Assembly: GCA_031260805.1 (NCBI GenBank)
Contig: JAISKV010000001.1
Span: 84,978 to 148,977 of the forward strand
DNA from: Rickettsiales bacterium
Lineage (GTDB): Bacteria; Pseudomonadota; Alphaproteobacteria; Rs-D84
Length of the DNA stretch: 64,000 bases
Reading direction: 5' to 3'
Of the stretch, positions 1-8,292 are shown one piece after another (position 1 is the stretch's first letter; each line of letters starts with the position of its first letter). Under the pieces are notes generated by a model that saw only the letters and a program-made list of their open reading frames with translations, did no database searches and was not told the origin of the DNA. A program made the translations under genes and the position numbers.

Positions 1-537
1 GATTGCACGCCGGACAATGTGGACGGCCTGTATGACAAGTTGATAGAGACTTCGTGCAAGGCGATTGGGATTGACAATGCGTTCGCGTCCGCGAAAACAA
101 AAATTGAATCGGAAAAGACCGAAGACGCGTGCCGCGGATTGGTCCAGGCATGCATGACGCGGGACAGCAAATGCTTGGCCGATTGGTCCGGATGCTTCGA
201 GACTGCGGACTTTGACCGGATAATATCGGCGTGTCTGATAGAAGAAGATTGCGGCCGGCATGGGGCCGCGCTGCGAACCGGCATGACCGCGCTGGTGCGG
301 GCGTCCGAGACGCGCTATGACAACATCGCGCCGGCGATAACGCAGAAATACGCGGCCGCGCGTGAGTCTAAATTGAGAGAGGCCCAGGATCAGTGCAAGC
401 CGACCGGCAAGGATGCCTGCATCAGCAACATGTGCGGGCATTTCGCTAACAAGTGCAGCGCGGACGCGCCGAACGAAAAGATTATGGCGAATTTGCTGTG
501 CAAGTACTTTGATACGGCCTGCGCAAAGTTGAAATGA
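1..537 (+). CDS. Cysteine-rich secreted-type protein, 3' part only
   Basis: The frame is open from the first base, so the gene begins upstream; the GTG at 19 in the ORF track is only the first possible start inside the window. The visible 178 residues carry two cysteine clusters, around CRGLVQACM..CLADWSGC and CKPTGKDACISNMCGHF..C. They follow the pattern C-x5/6-C-[MIF]-x(3-6)-C-G-x-[DN]-[FW]-x2-C also found in the genes at 1116 and 5857. The stop overlaps the next gene by ATGA, so the two are probably co-transcribed. I do not recognise a named family; an exported disulfide-rich protein is inferred from the paralogues, which have signal peptides. Confidence 0.7.
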   Translation, partial: DCTPDNVDGLYDKLIETSCKAIGIDNAFASAKTKIESEKTEDACRGLVQACMTRDSKCLADWSGCFETADFDRIISACLIEEDCGRHGAALRTGMTALVRASETRYDNIAPAITQKYAAARESKLREAQDQCKPTGKDACISNMCGHFANKCSADAPNEKIMANLLCKYFDTACAKLK

Positions 538-1106
538 AGAAAGAAGTAAAGATTTTAGATAAAAATATAAATAAGATTTATACCATTCGCGGGGTCCAGG
601 TTATGCTGGACAGCGATTTGGCAGAATTGTATGAAATTGAAACAAAGAAACTAAACCAGGCGGTAAAAAGAAATCTGCACAGATTTCCGACAGATTTTAT
701 GTTTCAATTGGACAAGGATGATTTGGAAAACTTGAGGTTCCAATTTGGAACCTCAGGTTCCGGAAACTTGAGGTCACAATTTGTGACCTCAGGTTATGGC
801 GGCCGTAGATATATGCCGTATGTTTTTACGGAACACGGTGTTACAATGCTCTCGGCTGTGCTGAATAGTGAGCGGGCCGTGCAGGTTAATTTGGCGGTTA
901 TAAGGGCTTTTGTCGCAATGCGGCATCATTTTGCAAAGCCGCTGGTACAAAAGATAGATGATTTGGAACGGGTTTTAATGTTGCATATAGATGATACGAA
1001 CAATAATATTGAACAACATGCGGTAAGCATAAATGAAATTATAGAAGCGTTGAATAATTTGATAAACAAACCGGAACCGCCAAGACGAAAAATAGGTTTT
1101 ATATAA
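534..1106 (+). CDS. ORF6N domain protein
   Basis: The N-terminal ~125 residues match the ORF6N domain: a start like IYTIRGVQVMLDSDLAELYE, then NLHRFPTDFMFQL, GGRRYMPYVFTEHGVTMLS and VNLAVIRAFVAMR. ORF6N is a putative DNA-binding domain of phage and mobile-element proteins. The C-terminal ~60 residues look like a helical tail. The ATG overlaps the stop of the preceding gene. In the variable segment before GGRRY there are two back-to-back 21-nt palindromes (see findings), giving LRFQFGTSGSGNLRSQFVTS. Probably a domesticated phage-type gene; target and role are unknown. Confidence 0.8.
   Translation: MKKEVKILDKNINKIYTIRGVQVMLDSDLAELYEIETKKLNQAVKRNLHRFPTDFMFQLDKDDLENLRFQFGTSGSGNLRSQFVTSGYGGRRYMPYVFTEHGVTMLSAVLNSERAVQVNLAVIRAFVAMRHHFAKPLVQKIDDLERVLMLHIDDTNNNIEQHAVSINEIIEALNNLINKPEPPRRKIGFI
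731..794 (+). repeat. Two adjacent 21-nt palindromes inside the ORF6N gene
   Basis: gaggttcc..ggaacctc and gaggtcac..gtgacctc are each perfect inverted repeats around one central base. They lie about 20 nt apart in the variable part of the ORF6N coding region and encode two similar peptides, LRFQFGTS and LRSQFVTS. Confidence 0.75.
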
Positions 1107-1115
1107 GATTAAATA

Positions 1116-2462
1116 ATGAAGCGAATATTTTTTATTTTTTATCTTTTGATTTTTATTTCGCCTGTGGCGCGTGCGGATGACGGCGTGGTCGCGCGGCCGA
1201 CGGCGACCGGAACGCGCGCGGTTGCCGGGGCTTCGCGCGGGTCAAATTCAGTGGCCAACCGCATCGCGTCCGTCGCGCCGCTTGTCCCAGTTGAAGAGCC
1301 TGCGCCCGAAATTATACCCGCGCCGGAACCGGCCGCGGAACCAGCGCCGATAATTGAAAACAAAGAGAACAGATTTTCCAATGTCGTCGGGGCCGGATCC
1401 GGCGGCGGCAGCGAAACTGACGCCGCACGGGCCGAGCGGATGCGGGCGCAGCGATCGGCTTTCCAGGCGGGCGAGCAGTCTTCGTTCACGCTGAATGGCG
1501 CCGGCGGAACGGGCGGCACGCTGTCCGCGTGCGATGACGCGGTTCGGGGATGCATGATGAAAATCTGCGGCAATGATTTCGGCAAATGCGCGATGGACGG
1601 CGATACAATCTGGGGTGATAAAGTCCAGAACTGCCGTTTGCACTTGGATGAAAAAGTCAAATGCGGGACCCGGGAATTTGCGGCGGTTATCGCGGAAATA
1701 AAGGCGGACCGCGATCAGAATCAAATGCTGGCGGGATATAACGAAACGCGCAATTGCGGAAACCGGTACAATGCCTGCATAGTTGAAAATTGCGGCGACG
1801 GGTTTGTCGGATGCATTGCCAAGCCCAAGAGCGATGCGGTTATTGAAAAATGCAAGTTAATAGCGGAAGAATGCATCGCGGCGGAAAGCGGTCTGGCCGC
1901 GCGCGCGATGGAGGTCTTTGGAAACCTGCGCGTGGACACGGAAAAAAGTATCAGCAAGTGGGAGCAGTCGCTGTATAAAATGCGCGAAGATATACGAAAT
2001 GCCTGCCAGCGCATCGGGGCGATGTTTGACGAACGGTCATTGGGATGCGTGTTTACCGCGGAATTGTGGGGAAATAATGACAGCGATAACTTGACGCTGT
2101 TCGCGTCAAAAAAATTGCTGCCGGACAGCGAGTATGTCTGCGACGACAATTGGTTCGGGGTTGATCTGACGACATACAAAGAAAATGCTTATCGCCGCAC
2201 GCGCAGCCAGGTCGGCGCATCCAGCGCGGTGCTGGGGGCGGGCGTCGGCATAGCGGTCGGCGCGATAACCAGCGGCAGCATCAACCGCGCAATGGACAGC
2301 AAAAAGGCTGGGGACGCATTGAAAAAGGAACAGGATAAACCGACGGAAGAAGAAGTAAAAGATAAGAATCCAGAACTGAACCCGGGGGGCACAGAAACGC
2401 CGACGGAAACACCAACGGAAACGCCGACGGAAACACCAACGGAAACACCGACTGGGGGATGA
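1116..2462 (+). CDS. Secreted cysteine-rich protein with Thr-Pro-Thr-Glu tail
   Basis: 448 residues. Residues 1-20 are a signal peptide ending in PVARA, the same cleavage region as the genes at 49695 and 50468. A Pro/Glu/Ala-rich stretch follows (about 50-80). Two cysteine modules come next, CDDAVRGCMMKICGNDFGKC and CGNRYNACIVENCGDGFVGC, both of the family pattern shared with the genes at 1 and 5857. A short Gly/Ala hydrophobic stretch near residue 370 may be a membrane segment. The C-terminus is a degenerate repeat of PTET (ETPTETPTETP), typical of flexible wall- or surface-exposed linkers. The start lies only 9 nt after the ORF6N stop. No known family was recognised; an envelope or surface role is inferred from the export signal. 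Confidence 0.75.
   Translation: MKRIFFIFYLLIFISPVARADDGVVARPTATGTRAVAGASRGSNSVANRIASVAPLVPVEEPAPEIIPAPEPAAEPAPIIENKENRFSNVVGAGSGGGSETDAARAERMRAQRSAFQAGEQSSFTLNGAGGTGGTLSACDDAVRGCMMKICGNDFGKCAMDGDTIWGDKVQNCRLHLDEKVKCGTREFAAVIAEIKADRDQNQMLAGYNETRNCGNRYNACIVENCGDGFVGCIAKPKSDAVIEKCKLIAEECIAAESGLAARAMEVFGNLRVDTEKSISKWEQSLYKMREDIRNACQRIGAMFDERSLGCVFTAELWGNNDSDNLTLFASKKLLPDSEYVCDDNWFGVDLTTYKENAYRRTRSQVGASSAVLGAGVGIAVGAITSGSINRAMDSKKAGDALKKEQDKPTEEEVKDKNPELNPGGTETPTETPTETPTETPTETPTGG
2395..2456 (+). repeat. 12-bp tandem repeat coding for TETP units
   Basis: Tandem units of acggaaac(a/g)cc(a/g) type at the 3' end of the cysteine-rich gene encode five TETP-like steps. The unit length is a multiple of three, so copy-number changes would alter tail length but not the frame. 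Confidence 0.7.
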
Positions 2463-2518
2463 TTCTGCGCGGGAATGACGACGGGGCATTTGTTTTGTAA
2501 TGCGAATACTTGGGCCAT

Positions 2519-2594
2519 CGTCACCCCGGGCCACGACCCGGGGTCCATGGCTCAATGGATTCCGGATTTCGCTTCGCTCCCCCGGAATGACGAC
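2519..2594. repeat. Palindromic repeat family A
   Basis: The copy has two hairpins in a row: cgtcaccccggg..cccggggt, then ggattccgg..ccggaatgacga. Near-identical copies lie at 5628, 12366, 28130 (variant), 39096 and 57202. It fills most of the gap between the cysteine-rich gene and higB. Confidence 0.85.
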
Positions 2595-2647
2595 GAGTTG
2601 TGTTTTTACGCGGGAATGACGGCGGTGATAATATTACAGGAATATGA

Positions 2648-2932
2648 ATGATAACGACATTTGCGGACAAAGAAACCCGCAAGATCTTTACAGGGGAAGT
2701 ATCTTTGGAATTTCCGGCAAGCATTCAACGACGGGCCGCCAGAAAACTTGCCGCGATTCATTTTGCTGTGAATATTGAAGACTTGCGGGTTCCGCCGTCA
2801 AACAATCTGGAAAAATTAAAAGGCGACAGGACGGGACAACACAGCATAAGGATAAACGATAAGTACAGGATTTGTTTTGTTTGGACCAGAATGAATAATG
2901 CGGAACAGGTTGAGATAACTGATTATCATTAA
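2648..2932 (+). CDS. higB: HigB-type toxin (RelE/ParE superfamily)
   Basis: 94 residues. The sequence is typical of the HigB plasmid-maintenance killer family: MITTFADKETRKIFTGE at the N-terminus, RRAARKLAAIHFA in the middle, LRVPPSNNLEKLKGDR, then HSIRINDKYRICFVW. These proteins are ribosome-dependent mRNA interferases. AGGA lies 6 nt before the ATG. The gene order, toxin before antitoxin, is characteristic of higBA. The antitoxin gene starts 52 nt downstream and has its own promoter in the gap. Confidence 0.9.
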   Translation: MITTFADKETRKIFTGEVSLEFPASIQRRAARKLAAIHFAVNIEDLRVPPSNNLEKLKGDRTGQHSIRINDKYRICFVWTRMNNAEQVEITDYH

Positions 2933-2935
2933 TGA

Positions 2936-2974
2936 TTGACATGTTGTTGTATCTGGTATATACTGTGTACAACA
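2936..2974 (+). promoter_or_regulatory. higA promoter with overlapping inverted-repeat operator
   Basis: TTGACA (2936-2941), a 17-nt spacer and TATACT (2959-2964) form a near-consensus promoter. A perfect 7-bp inverted repeat, TGTTGTA (2945-2951) and TACAACA (2968-2974), flanks the -10 box. By analogy with HigA and other XRE antitoxins it is the likely autoregulatory operator. Confidence 0.75.
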
Positions 2975-2984
2975 GGGTTGAAAA

Positions 2985-3317
2985 ATGACGAAATATATAG
3001 ATATTGGAAATATTGGCGATTATTTGCTGGAAGAATGGCTGGAACCATTGGGCTTGTCGCGCAATGCGCTGGCCAATGCGATCGGCGTGCCGGCAAATCG
3101 CATAACAAACATTGTTAATGGGAAAACCGGGATATCTGTTGATACCGACCTGCGCCTGTGCAAATATTTCGGCATGTCCGAAGGACATTTTCTGCGGATG
3201 CAGGAGCATTTGGAACGGACGATTGCAAAACGCGGCCTGCAAAAGCAACTGGATAAAATTATTCCGATTAATGCGGCGAATGAAAATTGCGAAACACGCG
3301 GGCTGTTAAGTATGTAA
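2985..3317 (+). CDS. higA: HigA-type XRE-family antitoxin
   Basis: 110 residues. An HTH_XRE domain spans roughly residues 15-75: LEPLGLSRNALANAIGVPANRITNIVNGKTGISVDTDLRLCKYFGMSEGHFLRMQ. This fits the HigA/VapI type, with a trailing helix. It would neutralise HigB and repress the operon. AGGG lies about 7 nt before the ATG. It follows higB by 52 nt and has a strong promoter with a palindromic operator in that gap, so antitoxin can be made independently of toxin. Confidence 0.9.
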   Translation: MTKYIDIGNIGDYLLEEWLEPLGLSRNALANAIGVPANRITNIVNGKTGISVDTDLRLCKYFGMSEGHFLRMQEHLERTIAKRGLQKQLDKIIPINAANENCETRGLLSM

Positions 3318-3332
3318 GGCGCAAGAGAGAGA

Positions 3333-5138
3333 ATGAAAAAAACATTATTAATTATTAATTATTCATTATTTATTGCGTTTGCGGCCGTGCCGGCGCGCGC
3401 GGACTTGGCGTCGGATATCGCCGCGATCGCTGCGGCGGCGGACGCCGCCCTGCTGGATAACGCTTATCGCGATGCGATTGGCAATTTGATAGTCCGCTAT
3501 CCTGATGCGGACAAGAATGTTGTTGCAGATGCCAAAGAAAAGATGCAGGCGCGCCTGGCCGGGACCGCCGCGCAAAAGTTTGATATTCGCAATGACGAAA
3601 AAGTCGCTGCATTGCAGGAAAACTATGACAATATGAAGGCCAAGGAAAATTCCACCGCGAACAAAACCCTGACCAGCGTGTCAATGCTGGCCACCGGCGA
3701 AGGCGCGATGATGGCGTTGCAGGGTTCGGCCGAACAAAACGCGGATGCGGATGCGGCGCGCGACATGCAGGCGACGCTGGATTCCTGGCGTTGCGGCATT
3801 AACAACAAAATGCTGAACATTCGTTTTGGCGCGATCGCGCGGTCGCCGACTTATCCGGCAGACCTGTCCGCGCTGATAACCGAATACAAGGAAACCGCGC
3901 TGAAAACCAAGGCTTACAAGGAATCGCTGGACATGCTGCCGGGGATTGAATCTGAAATCCTGGCGAATACGGATGACTTGTACAGCAATGCGGCGACAGG
4001 CAAAACCGGCAATCAATTTGACACCGCGCTGGAACGCAAGGAAACCGGCGGCACCAGCAAGATTGGCGGACTGATCGAGATGAACACGCGCGATATGACA
4101 AAACTGGGTACGCAAATGTTCGCAGGCGGCGCGGCGGTGGGAATGATTGGAAATCTGGCGATAAATTCCGGTAAAAGCAAACAGGAAAAATCCGCCGAGA
4201 TTCAGCGGAAATACGGCGACAATTTCGCAAGTTTTCAGAAAAAATTGCAGGAATTGCCAGAAATTATCACGCCTTGCCCAGCTGAATCAACCAGCGGCAA
4301 TGCGCCGAATTGCGATTGCGGCGATGCGGCCGAATATATTGACAATTCTAATGAATGCAAGCCATGCGACAGTGGAAAAAAGGGCGCGAATGGTCATTGT
4401 ATTATAAACAAGTGCAATCAGGGCGAACATATAAGTATTGCCGAAGATGGGCAATGTTCCTGTAATGATGATTTTGATGGCGAGGGCGAAGGTGTCAATT
4501 TTAAGTGCGTATGCAACAGCCCAAAAAAAATTCAACCAGATGGCAAATGCGGGTTTGCCATTGTAAAATCAAGTATCCCACAAGTTCCGGTTCCGGGATT
4601 ACAGGCATCAAATATCGGAAGAATAAATATTCCAAATGCTGCGCCGGCAGGAATAAAATTTGATAGCAGTAAAACTTTCCAGACCAACAGTTTTGTTTTG
4701 ACCGAAGATGCAAAAAAAATAACAGATGAATTTGTATCGTCGCTTGGCGACAGCAGCGGGGCGGAAGTCTGCATGGTTGTCATAGGGCATGCCAGCAATT
4801 CTGGCGGCGGCGGCCGGTTCAGAAATGGCGAGACGAATCAGTCATTGTCTGAAAAAAGAGCGGCGGCTATATTGCAAGAACTTCGCAGTGCGGCAAGCGG
4901 CAAAATAAGCAATTTCAAGACTTTATCAATGGGTTTTGGATATGCTTGTTGTAATCCGAATGGAAGATCAAATCCTGGGTGCCAGAAAACGCAGGCATTA
5001 GTGGTTGATTGTGAAGATTTTGGTGATGGCGATCCAAGAAATTGGTCCGAAGAAATGGCGGAAAAAATTTATGAACAAAGTTCATGCGTAGAATTCAATA
5101 ACAATCTATCAATACAAATGCCATTGCTACGGGGATAA
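3333..5138 (+). CDS. Secreted protein with EGF-like cysteine region and OmpA-like C-terminal domain
   Basis: 601 residues. The signal peptide ends near VPARA; its hydrophobic core LLIINYSLFI is written in heptanucleotide repeats. Residues 25-310 are helical and Ala/Lys-rich. Residues ~313-405 hold many cysteines in short loops (NCDCG, CKPCDSG, GQCSCNDDF, KCVCNSP), resembling EGF-like modules. Residues ~435-570 resemble an OmpA/MotB peptidoglycan-binding domain: GIKFDSSKTF, a central VVIGHASNSG, then NQSLSEKRAAAILQEL, with extra cysteines inserted. This suggests a periplasmic or outer-membrane protein tethered to the wall. It is distinct from its cysteine-module neighbours but lies in the same secreted-protein cluster. 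Confidence 0.7.
   Translation: MKKTLLIINYSLFIAFAAVPARADLASDIAAIAAAADAALLDNAYRDAIGNLIVRYPDADKNVVADAKEKMQARLAGTAAQKFDIRNDEKVAALQENYDNMKAKENSTANKTLTSVSMLATGEGAMMALQGSAEQNADADAARDMQATLDSWRCGINNKMLNIRFGAIARSPTYPADLSALITEYKETALKTKAYKESLDMLPGIESEILANTDDLYSNAATGKTGNQFDTALERKETGGTSKIGGLIEMNTRDMTKLGTQMFAGGAAVGMIGNLAINSGKSKQEKSAEIQRKYGDNFASFQKKLQELPEIITPCPAESTSGNAPNCDCGDAAEYIDNSNECKPCDSGKKGANGHCIINKCNQGEHISIAEDGQCSCNDDFDGEGEGVNFKCVCNSPKKIQPDGKCGFAIVKSSIPQVPVPGLQASNIGRINIPNAAPAGIKFDSSKTFQTNSFVLTEDAKKITDEFVSSLGDSSGAEVCMVVIGHASNSGGGGRFRNGETNQSLSEKRAAAILQELRSAASGKISNFKTLSMGFGYACCNPNGRSNPGCQKTQALVVDCEDFGDGDPRNWSEEMAEKIYEQSSCVEFNNNLSIQMPLLRG
3344..3371 (+). repeat. Heptanucleotide repeat (TTATTAA-type, 4 units) in a signal peptide
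   Basis: Units TTATTAA, TTATTAA, TTATTCA and TTATTTA lie end to end in the signal-peptide codons. The third-unit change to TCA removes the in-frame TAA that a perfect third unit would create. Confidence 0.75.
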
Positions 5139-5174
5139 AGAAACAAAACAATAAAACAAAAAATGGAGAAAAGG

Positions 5175-5564
5175 ATGAAAAAAATAATTATCATTGGTGG
5201 GGTTATCGGGATTGCGTTCGGCGCGCATGCCGCGCAGATGGCGGACAATGCAAACGCGGTTATTTCTGAAAATGCCGGGGTTGTCGCGACGGATTTTCCG
5301 GCTGCGCCTGCGGATTTTCCGATTGCTGCGGAATCCGTGGTTGCTGAATCGCATGCCGCCGCACCGAAATCAACCGCCCCGGCCGAGAAGACCAAGTCTT
5401 TCAAGGAAATGATCGCGGACGCCCAGCGCAACCGCGACAACGGCGGCAAGCCGGTAGAGAGTTCTTTTGCAAAAATGGTGGATGAAGCGCGCAAGTCCGG
5501 CAAGCCGGCCGACAGCGATTTCGCCGATACGGTTGAACAGTTGAAAAAAGAAGCCGCAGAGTAA
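5175..5564 (+). CDS. Small secreted Ala-rich protein
   Basis: 129 residues from the ATG at 5175, chosen because GGAG lies 6 nt upstream; the ATG at 5163 in the track has no ribosome site. The signal peptide is MKKIIIIGGVIGIAFGAHAA. The mature part is Ala/Pro-rich, then has two similar helical units, SFKEMIADAQRNRDNGGKP and SFAKMVDEARKSGKP, and a third partial one, DFADTVEQLKKEA. Function unknown. It is the last member of the run from 3333 before a repeat-filled gap. Confidence 0.7.
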   Translation: MKKIIIIGGVIGIAFGAHAAQMADNANAVISENAGVVATDFPAAPADFPIAAESVVAESHAAAPKSTAPAEKTKSFKEMIADAQRNRDNGGKPVESSFAKMVDEARKSGKPADSDFADTVEQLKKEAAE

Positions 5565-5627
5565 AAGGTGTAGGTGAAGGTGAATGTGAATGTGAAGGTG
5601 GTGGTGCAGGTGAATGTCATTCTCCAT

Positions 5628-5703
5628 CGTCACCCCGGGCTGCGCCCCGGGGTTCATGGCTCAATGGATTCCGGGTTTCGCAGCACTCCCCCGGAATTAC
5701 GAC
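5628..5703. repeat. Palindromic repeat family A
   Basis: Same two-hairpin layout as the copy at 2519, with a few substitutions. Confidence 0.85.
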
Positions 5704-5743
5704 GGGGTATGAATTCGGTACGAGAATGACAATGGGGCCAATA

Positions 5744-5811
5744 ATGCAGGCCATCAAAATCCCCTTCGCCAAGCGAAGGGGTGGACGCCGCAGGCGGACG
5801 GGGTAGTGGTA
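5744..5811. repeat. Half copy of repeat family B
   Basis: Contains caggcc, the ccccttcgcc/aagcgaagggg hairpin and the terminal acggggtagtggta. Full family B copies lie at 30260, 31811, 36354, 39243 and 46669. Confidence 0.8.
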
Positions 5812-5856
5812 ATAAAATTTATAAAAACAACAAATGTCAAAAAATAGAGTGAATGA

Positions 5857-8262
5857 ATGGTAAAAAAAATTTGTTCTTTATTTTTTATTCTTTTTTCTTT
5901 CGTGATGCCATTGGCGTTGCATGCCGCGCGCGAGACTGTAAAGACTCAATCCGTTGTTGCCGCCGGCATCAGTATTAAATCCCGCGTGGGCGCGACAAAT
6001 CTGTATGCCCAGGAATGTCATGATCAATACTTTGGCTGTATGAACGAATTCTGTCTGGGCGCGGAAGATTACGAGGGCGCCTGTGTTTGCAGCGACGATT
6101 ATGAAAAGCACAACGGCGAGTTTGAGAAGATAACTGCGACGCTGAAACAGGCGGAAAATCTGGAAACCATAGAAGTTGAAAAGATAAAGTTGGGCGCGAA
6201 CGCCGACATTGTTATGGGCGACGGAACCCGTCAGTACGACGCCAAGGGGAATGTTATCGGCGTTGACAAGAAAACGACCAGCCGCCGCAGCACTCGCGAT
6301 ATTCTGGCCGGGCTGAAAACCAGTTATTCTGCATCCGACGACATCGGCGACAAGCAGGGCGGCGAATTGTTTATTGCGGCCGACGATCTGTGTCTGAACA
6401 AGATGGACGAGTCCTGCGACGGCGACATGAAGATATTAAAGCAGTTGTACAGCACCCAGATCCGCAACGACTGCAACGGGATGGCCGCGTATGTTGCAGG
6501 AAAAAAGACTGATGCGGAATTGGCGCTGGCCGACGCGAACAGCGCGGTGCGCGACGCGCGCAACGAGCGGCTGAAAAATGATAACGCGCTGGACCGCGGC
6601 CAGTGCATGATAGCGTTCAAGAAATGCATGAAGGGCGGCGATGTCTGCGGGCCGGATTGGGATCGCTGCACCGGGTCAATCGCCGAAGAAAACATGCAGA
6701 ATAAAAAGCGCACCGGATCGGTCGCTTCCAACAAAGTAAAGCATACCGCGATTTTCAACATAACTGATTCGGTTCAGGAAATGCTGGATTCCAAGCGGTA
6801 CATTTGCGAAGGCGAACTGAACAAGTGCATGGCGGTTCGCGACCTGGTTTACGACGATTTTCTGCGCGAGGTTGCGCCTGAATTGAAACTGGCCGAGCGG
6901 AACTCGGAATCCAAACGGCGCATGTCATGCCTGACCAGCATTTCGGACTGCATCCATACCGCGTGCAAGGACGACATAGAAGGCAAGGGTGTTGAAACCA
7001 TGGATTCGTGCCTGTCCCGTCCGGAAATGGCCCGGTCTTTCTGCAAGTACGAAGTGGAGAGTTGCGAGCGGATGGAAAAGGACATCTGGGGCTATGTCAA
7101 AGACAAATTGGCCGCGATGCGCGTTGACCGCTGCACCGAAGAAGTCCGCGAATGCTTTACCGACGACGGCCGCTGCGGCAAAGATTTTGGAAACTGCATC
7201 GGGCTGGACTATGACGAGATGCACAAGATGTGCCCGCTGGACAAACTGATTGTATGCAAGCAGGGCAGGGCGGATTTTTCTATGAACGACATAGATTCTC
7301 TGCTGATGGGATTTTATCTGAATGTTGATAATTCCGCGTTGGAAAAATGTCAGAAAGTTGTTGATGACAAAATGGTTGAAATTTGCGGCAGCACGACAGA
7401 ATGCAACAAATTCGCCGCCGACGACAATCTGGGGTCAAACAGCGTCGTGTACCGCAAGAACGGGGACAAGCATGTTTTGTCCGGCATGATTTCTTATGGA
7501 ATGATAAAGGTCGGCAACGGATTCGGCGTGGTCAAGGATGATGATAAAAAACTGGCCGCCGGCGAAATCGGCGTCGCAGATTACATCCGTGAAATGAAGT
7601 CGCGAACCGCGCGGTCGTCCAGCACGGATCTCCATGCGGTCCAGGAATCAATTCAATCCGAACTGAACAATGTCGCCGGAACAATCAACCGCACGATTGA
7701 ACTGATGTCCGCTGATCCGGAAGTCCAATTCTGCATATCAGGGCGCGACATGACGCACATAAACGGCGGCGGCATGACGCAGGGGCGCTTTCCGCACTTG
7801 ATGGATCAGATGAAGATGGTGGTGGCAGAGTCAGCACTGCGCCAAGCGACGAACAATTATAATAAAAAGTTCCAAGAAGAACTGGCCAAGGCGACCAGCG
7901 AAAGTTCTATTGATTTGGCGAACGCGGTTTGCAACCGGCTGCCGCACAGCGATACTGCGAACACCGGCATCAATGGCATCGGCGGGGATACCTTGGTCGC
8001 GCCGTATTCCATCATTTTGGAACTGGGCGGCGTTTCGGACAAGGCGATAGCGGGCGAGGCCGGCCAGCATGTGAAAAGCGAATTCCAGCAGTCAACGCGC
8101 GAAATGTGGTCCAATTTTGACCGGGCAACGCGCACATGCCATGTCTGCACCAGCACGACGGTCTGCACGGAAAAGAAAAAGAACGGACTGTTCGGATTGT
8201 TCGGCAGCCGCACGACCGAATGCAGCGAGCCGACAGAAAAGTGCGAAGATCTGCACATGTGA
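5857..8262 (+). CDS. Large secreted protein with repeated cysteine modules
   Basis: 801 residues. A signal peptide covers residues 1-23 (ends ALHAA). At least five cysteine modules follow, including CHDQYFGCMNEFC, CMIAFKKCMKGGDVCGPDWDRC, CEGELNKC, CLTSISDCIHTAC and CTEEVRECFTDDGRCGKDFGNC. They share spacing with the genes at 1 and 1116. Between modules are charged helical stretches. The last 30 residues have CHVCTSTTVC and further cysteines. GAGTGA precedes the start and a strong terminator follows the stop. No named family was recognised. The regular modules point to a disulfide-bonded periplasmic or surface scaffold. Confidence 0.75.
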   Translation: MVKKICSLFFILFSFVMPLALHAARETVKTQSVVAAGISIKSRVGATNLYAQECHDQYFGCMNEFCLGAEDYEGACVCSDDYEKHNGEFEKITATLKQAENLETIEVEKIKLGANADIVMGDGTRQYDAKGNVIGVDKKTTSRRSTRDILAGLKTSYSASDDIGDKQGGELFIAADDLCLNKMDESCDGDMKILKQLYSTQIRNDCNGMAAYVAGKKTDAELALADANSAVRDARNERLKNDNALDRGQCMIAFKKCMKGGDVCGPDWDRCTGSIAEENMQNKKRTGSVASNKVKHTAIFNITDSVQEMLDSKRYICEGELNKCMAVRDLVYDDFLREVAPELKLAERNSESKRRMSCLTSISDCIHTACKDDIEGKGVETMDSCLSRPEMARSFCKYEVESCERMEKDIWGYVKDKLAAMRVDRCTEEVRECFTDDGRCGKDFGNCIGLDYDEMHKMCPLDKLIVCKQGRADFSMNDIDSLLMGFYLNVDNSALEKCQKVVDDKMVEICGSTTECNKFAADDNLGSNSVVYRKNGDKHVLSGMISYGMIKVGNGFGVVKDDDKKLAAGEIGVADYIREMKSRTARSSSTDLHAVQESIQSELNNVAGTINRTIELMSADPEVQFCISGRDMTHINGGGMTQGRFPHLMDQMKMVVAESALRQATNNYNKKFQEELAKATSESSIDLANAVCNRLPHSDTANTGINGIGGDTLVAPYSIILELGGVSDKAIAGEAGQHVKSEFQQSTREMWSNFDRATRTCHVCTSTTVCTEKKKNGLFGLFGSRTTECSEPTEKCEDLHM

Positions 8263-8290
8263 AAAAACGGCGCCCCGCGCCGTTTTTTCA
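8260..8290 (+). terminator. Rho-independent terminator
   Basis: A perfect hairpin, tgaaaaaacggcg / cgccgttttttca with a short C-rich loop, begins at the stop codon of the 801-residue protein. It can work in both directions. Confidence 0.85.
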
Positions 8291-8292
8291 CA

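Larger units (their letters stand above)
5565..5856. other. Intergenic repeat block
   Basis: Three repeat types fill this gap: a G-rich hexamer-like stretch (gtgaag/gtgaat units, 5567-5617), a family A palindrome (5628-5703) and one half of a family B element (5744-5811) ending in gacggggtagtggta. No gene was seen. Confidence 0.8.
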
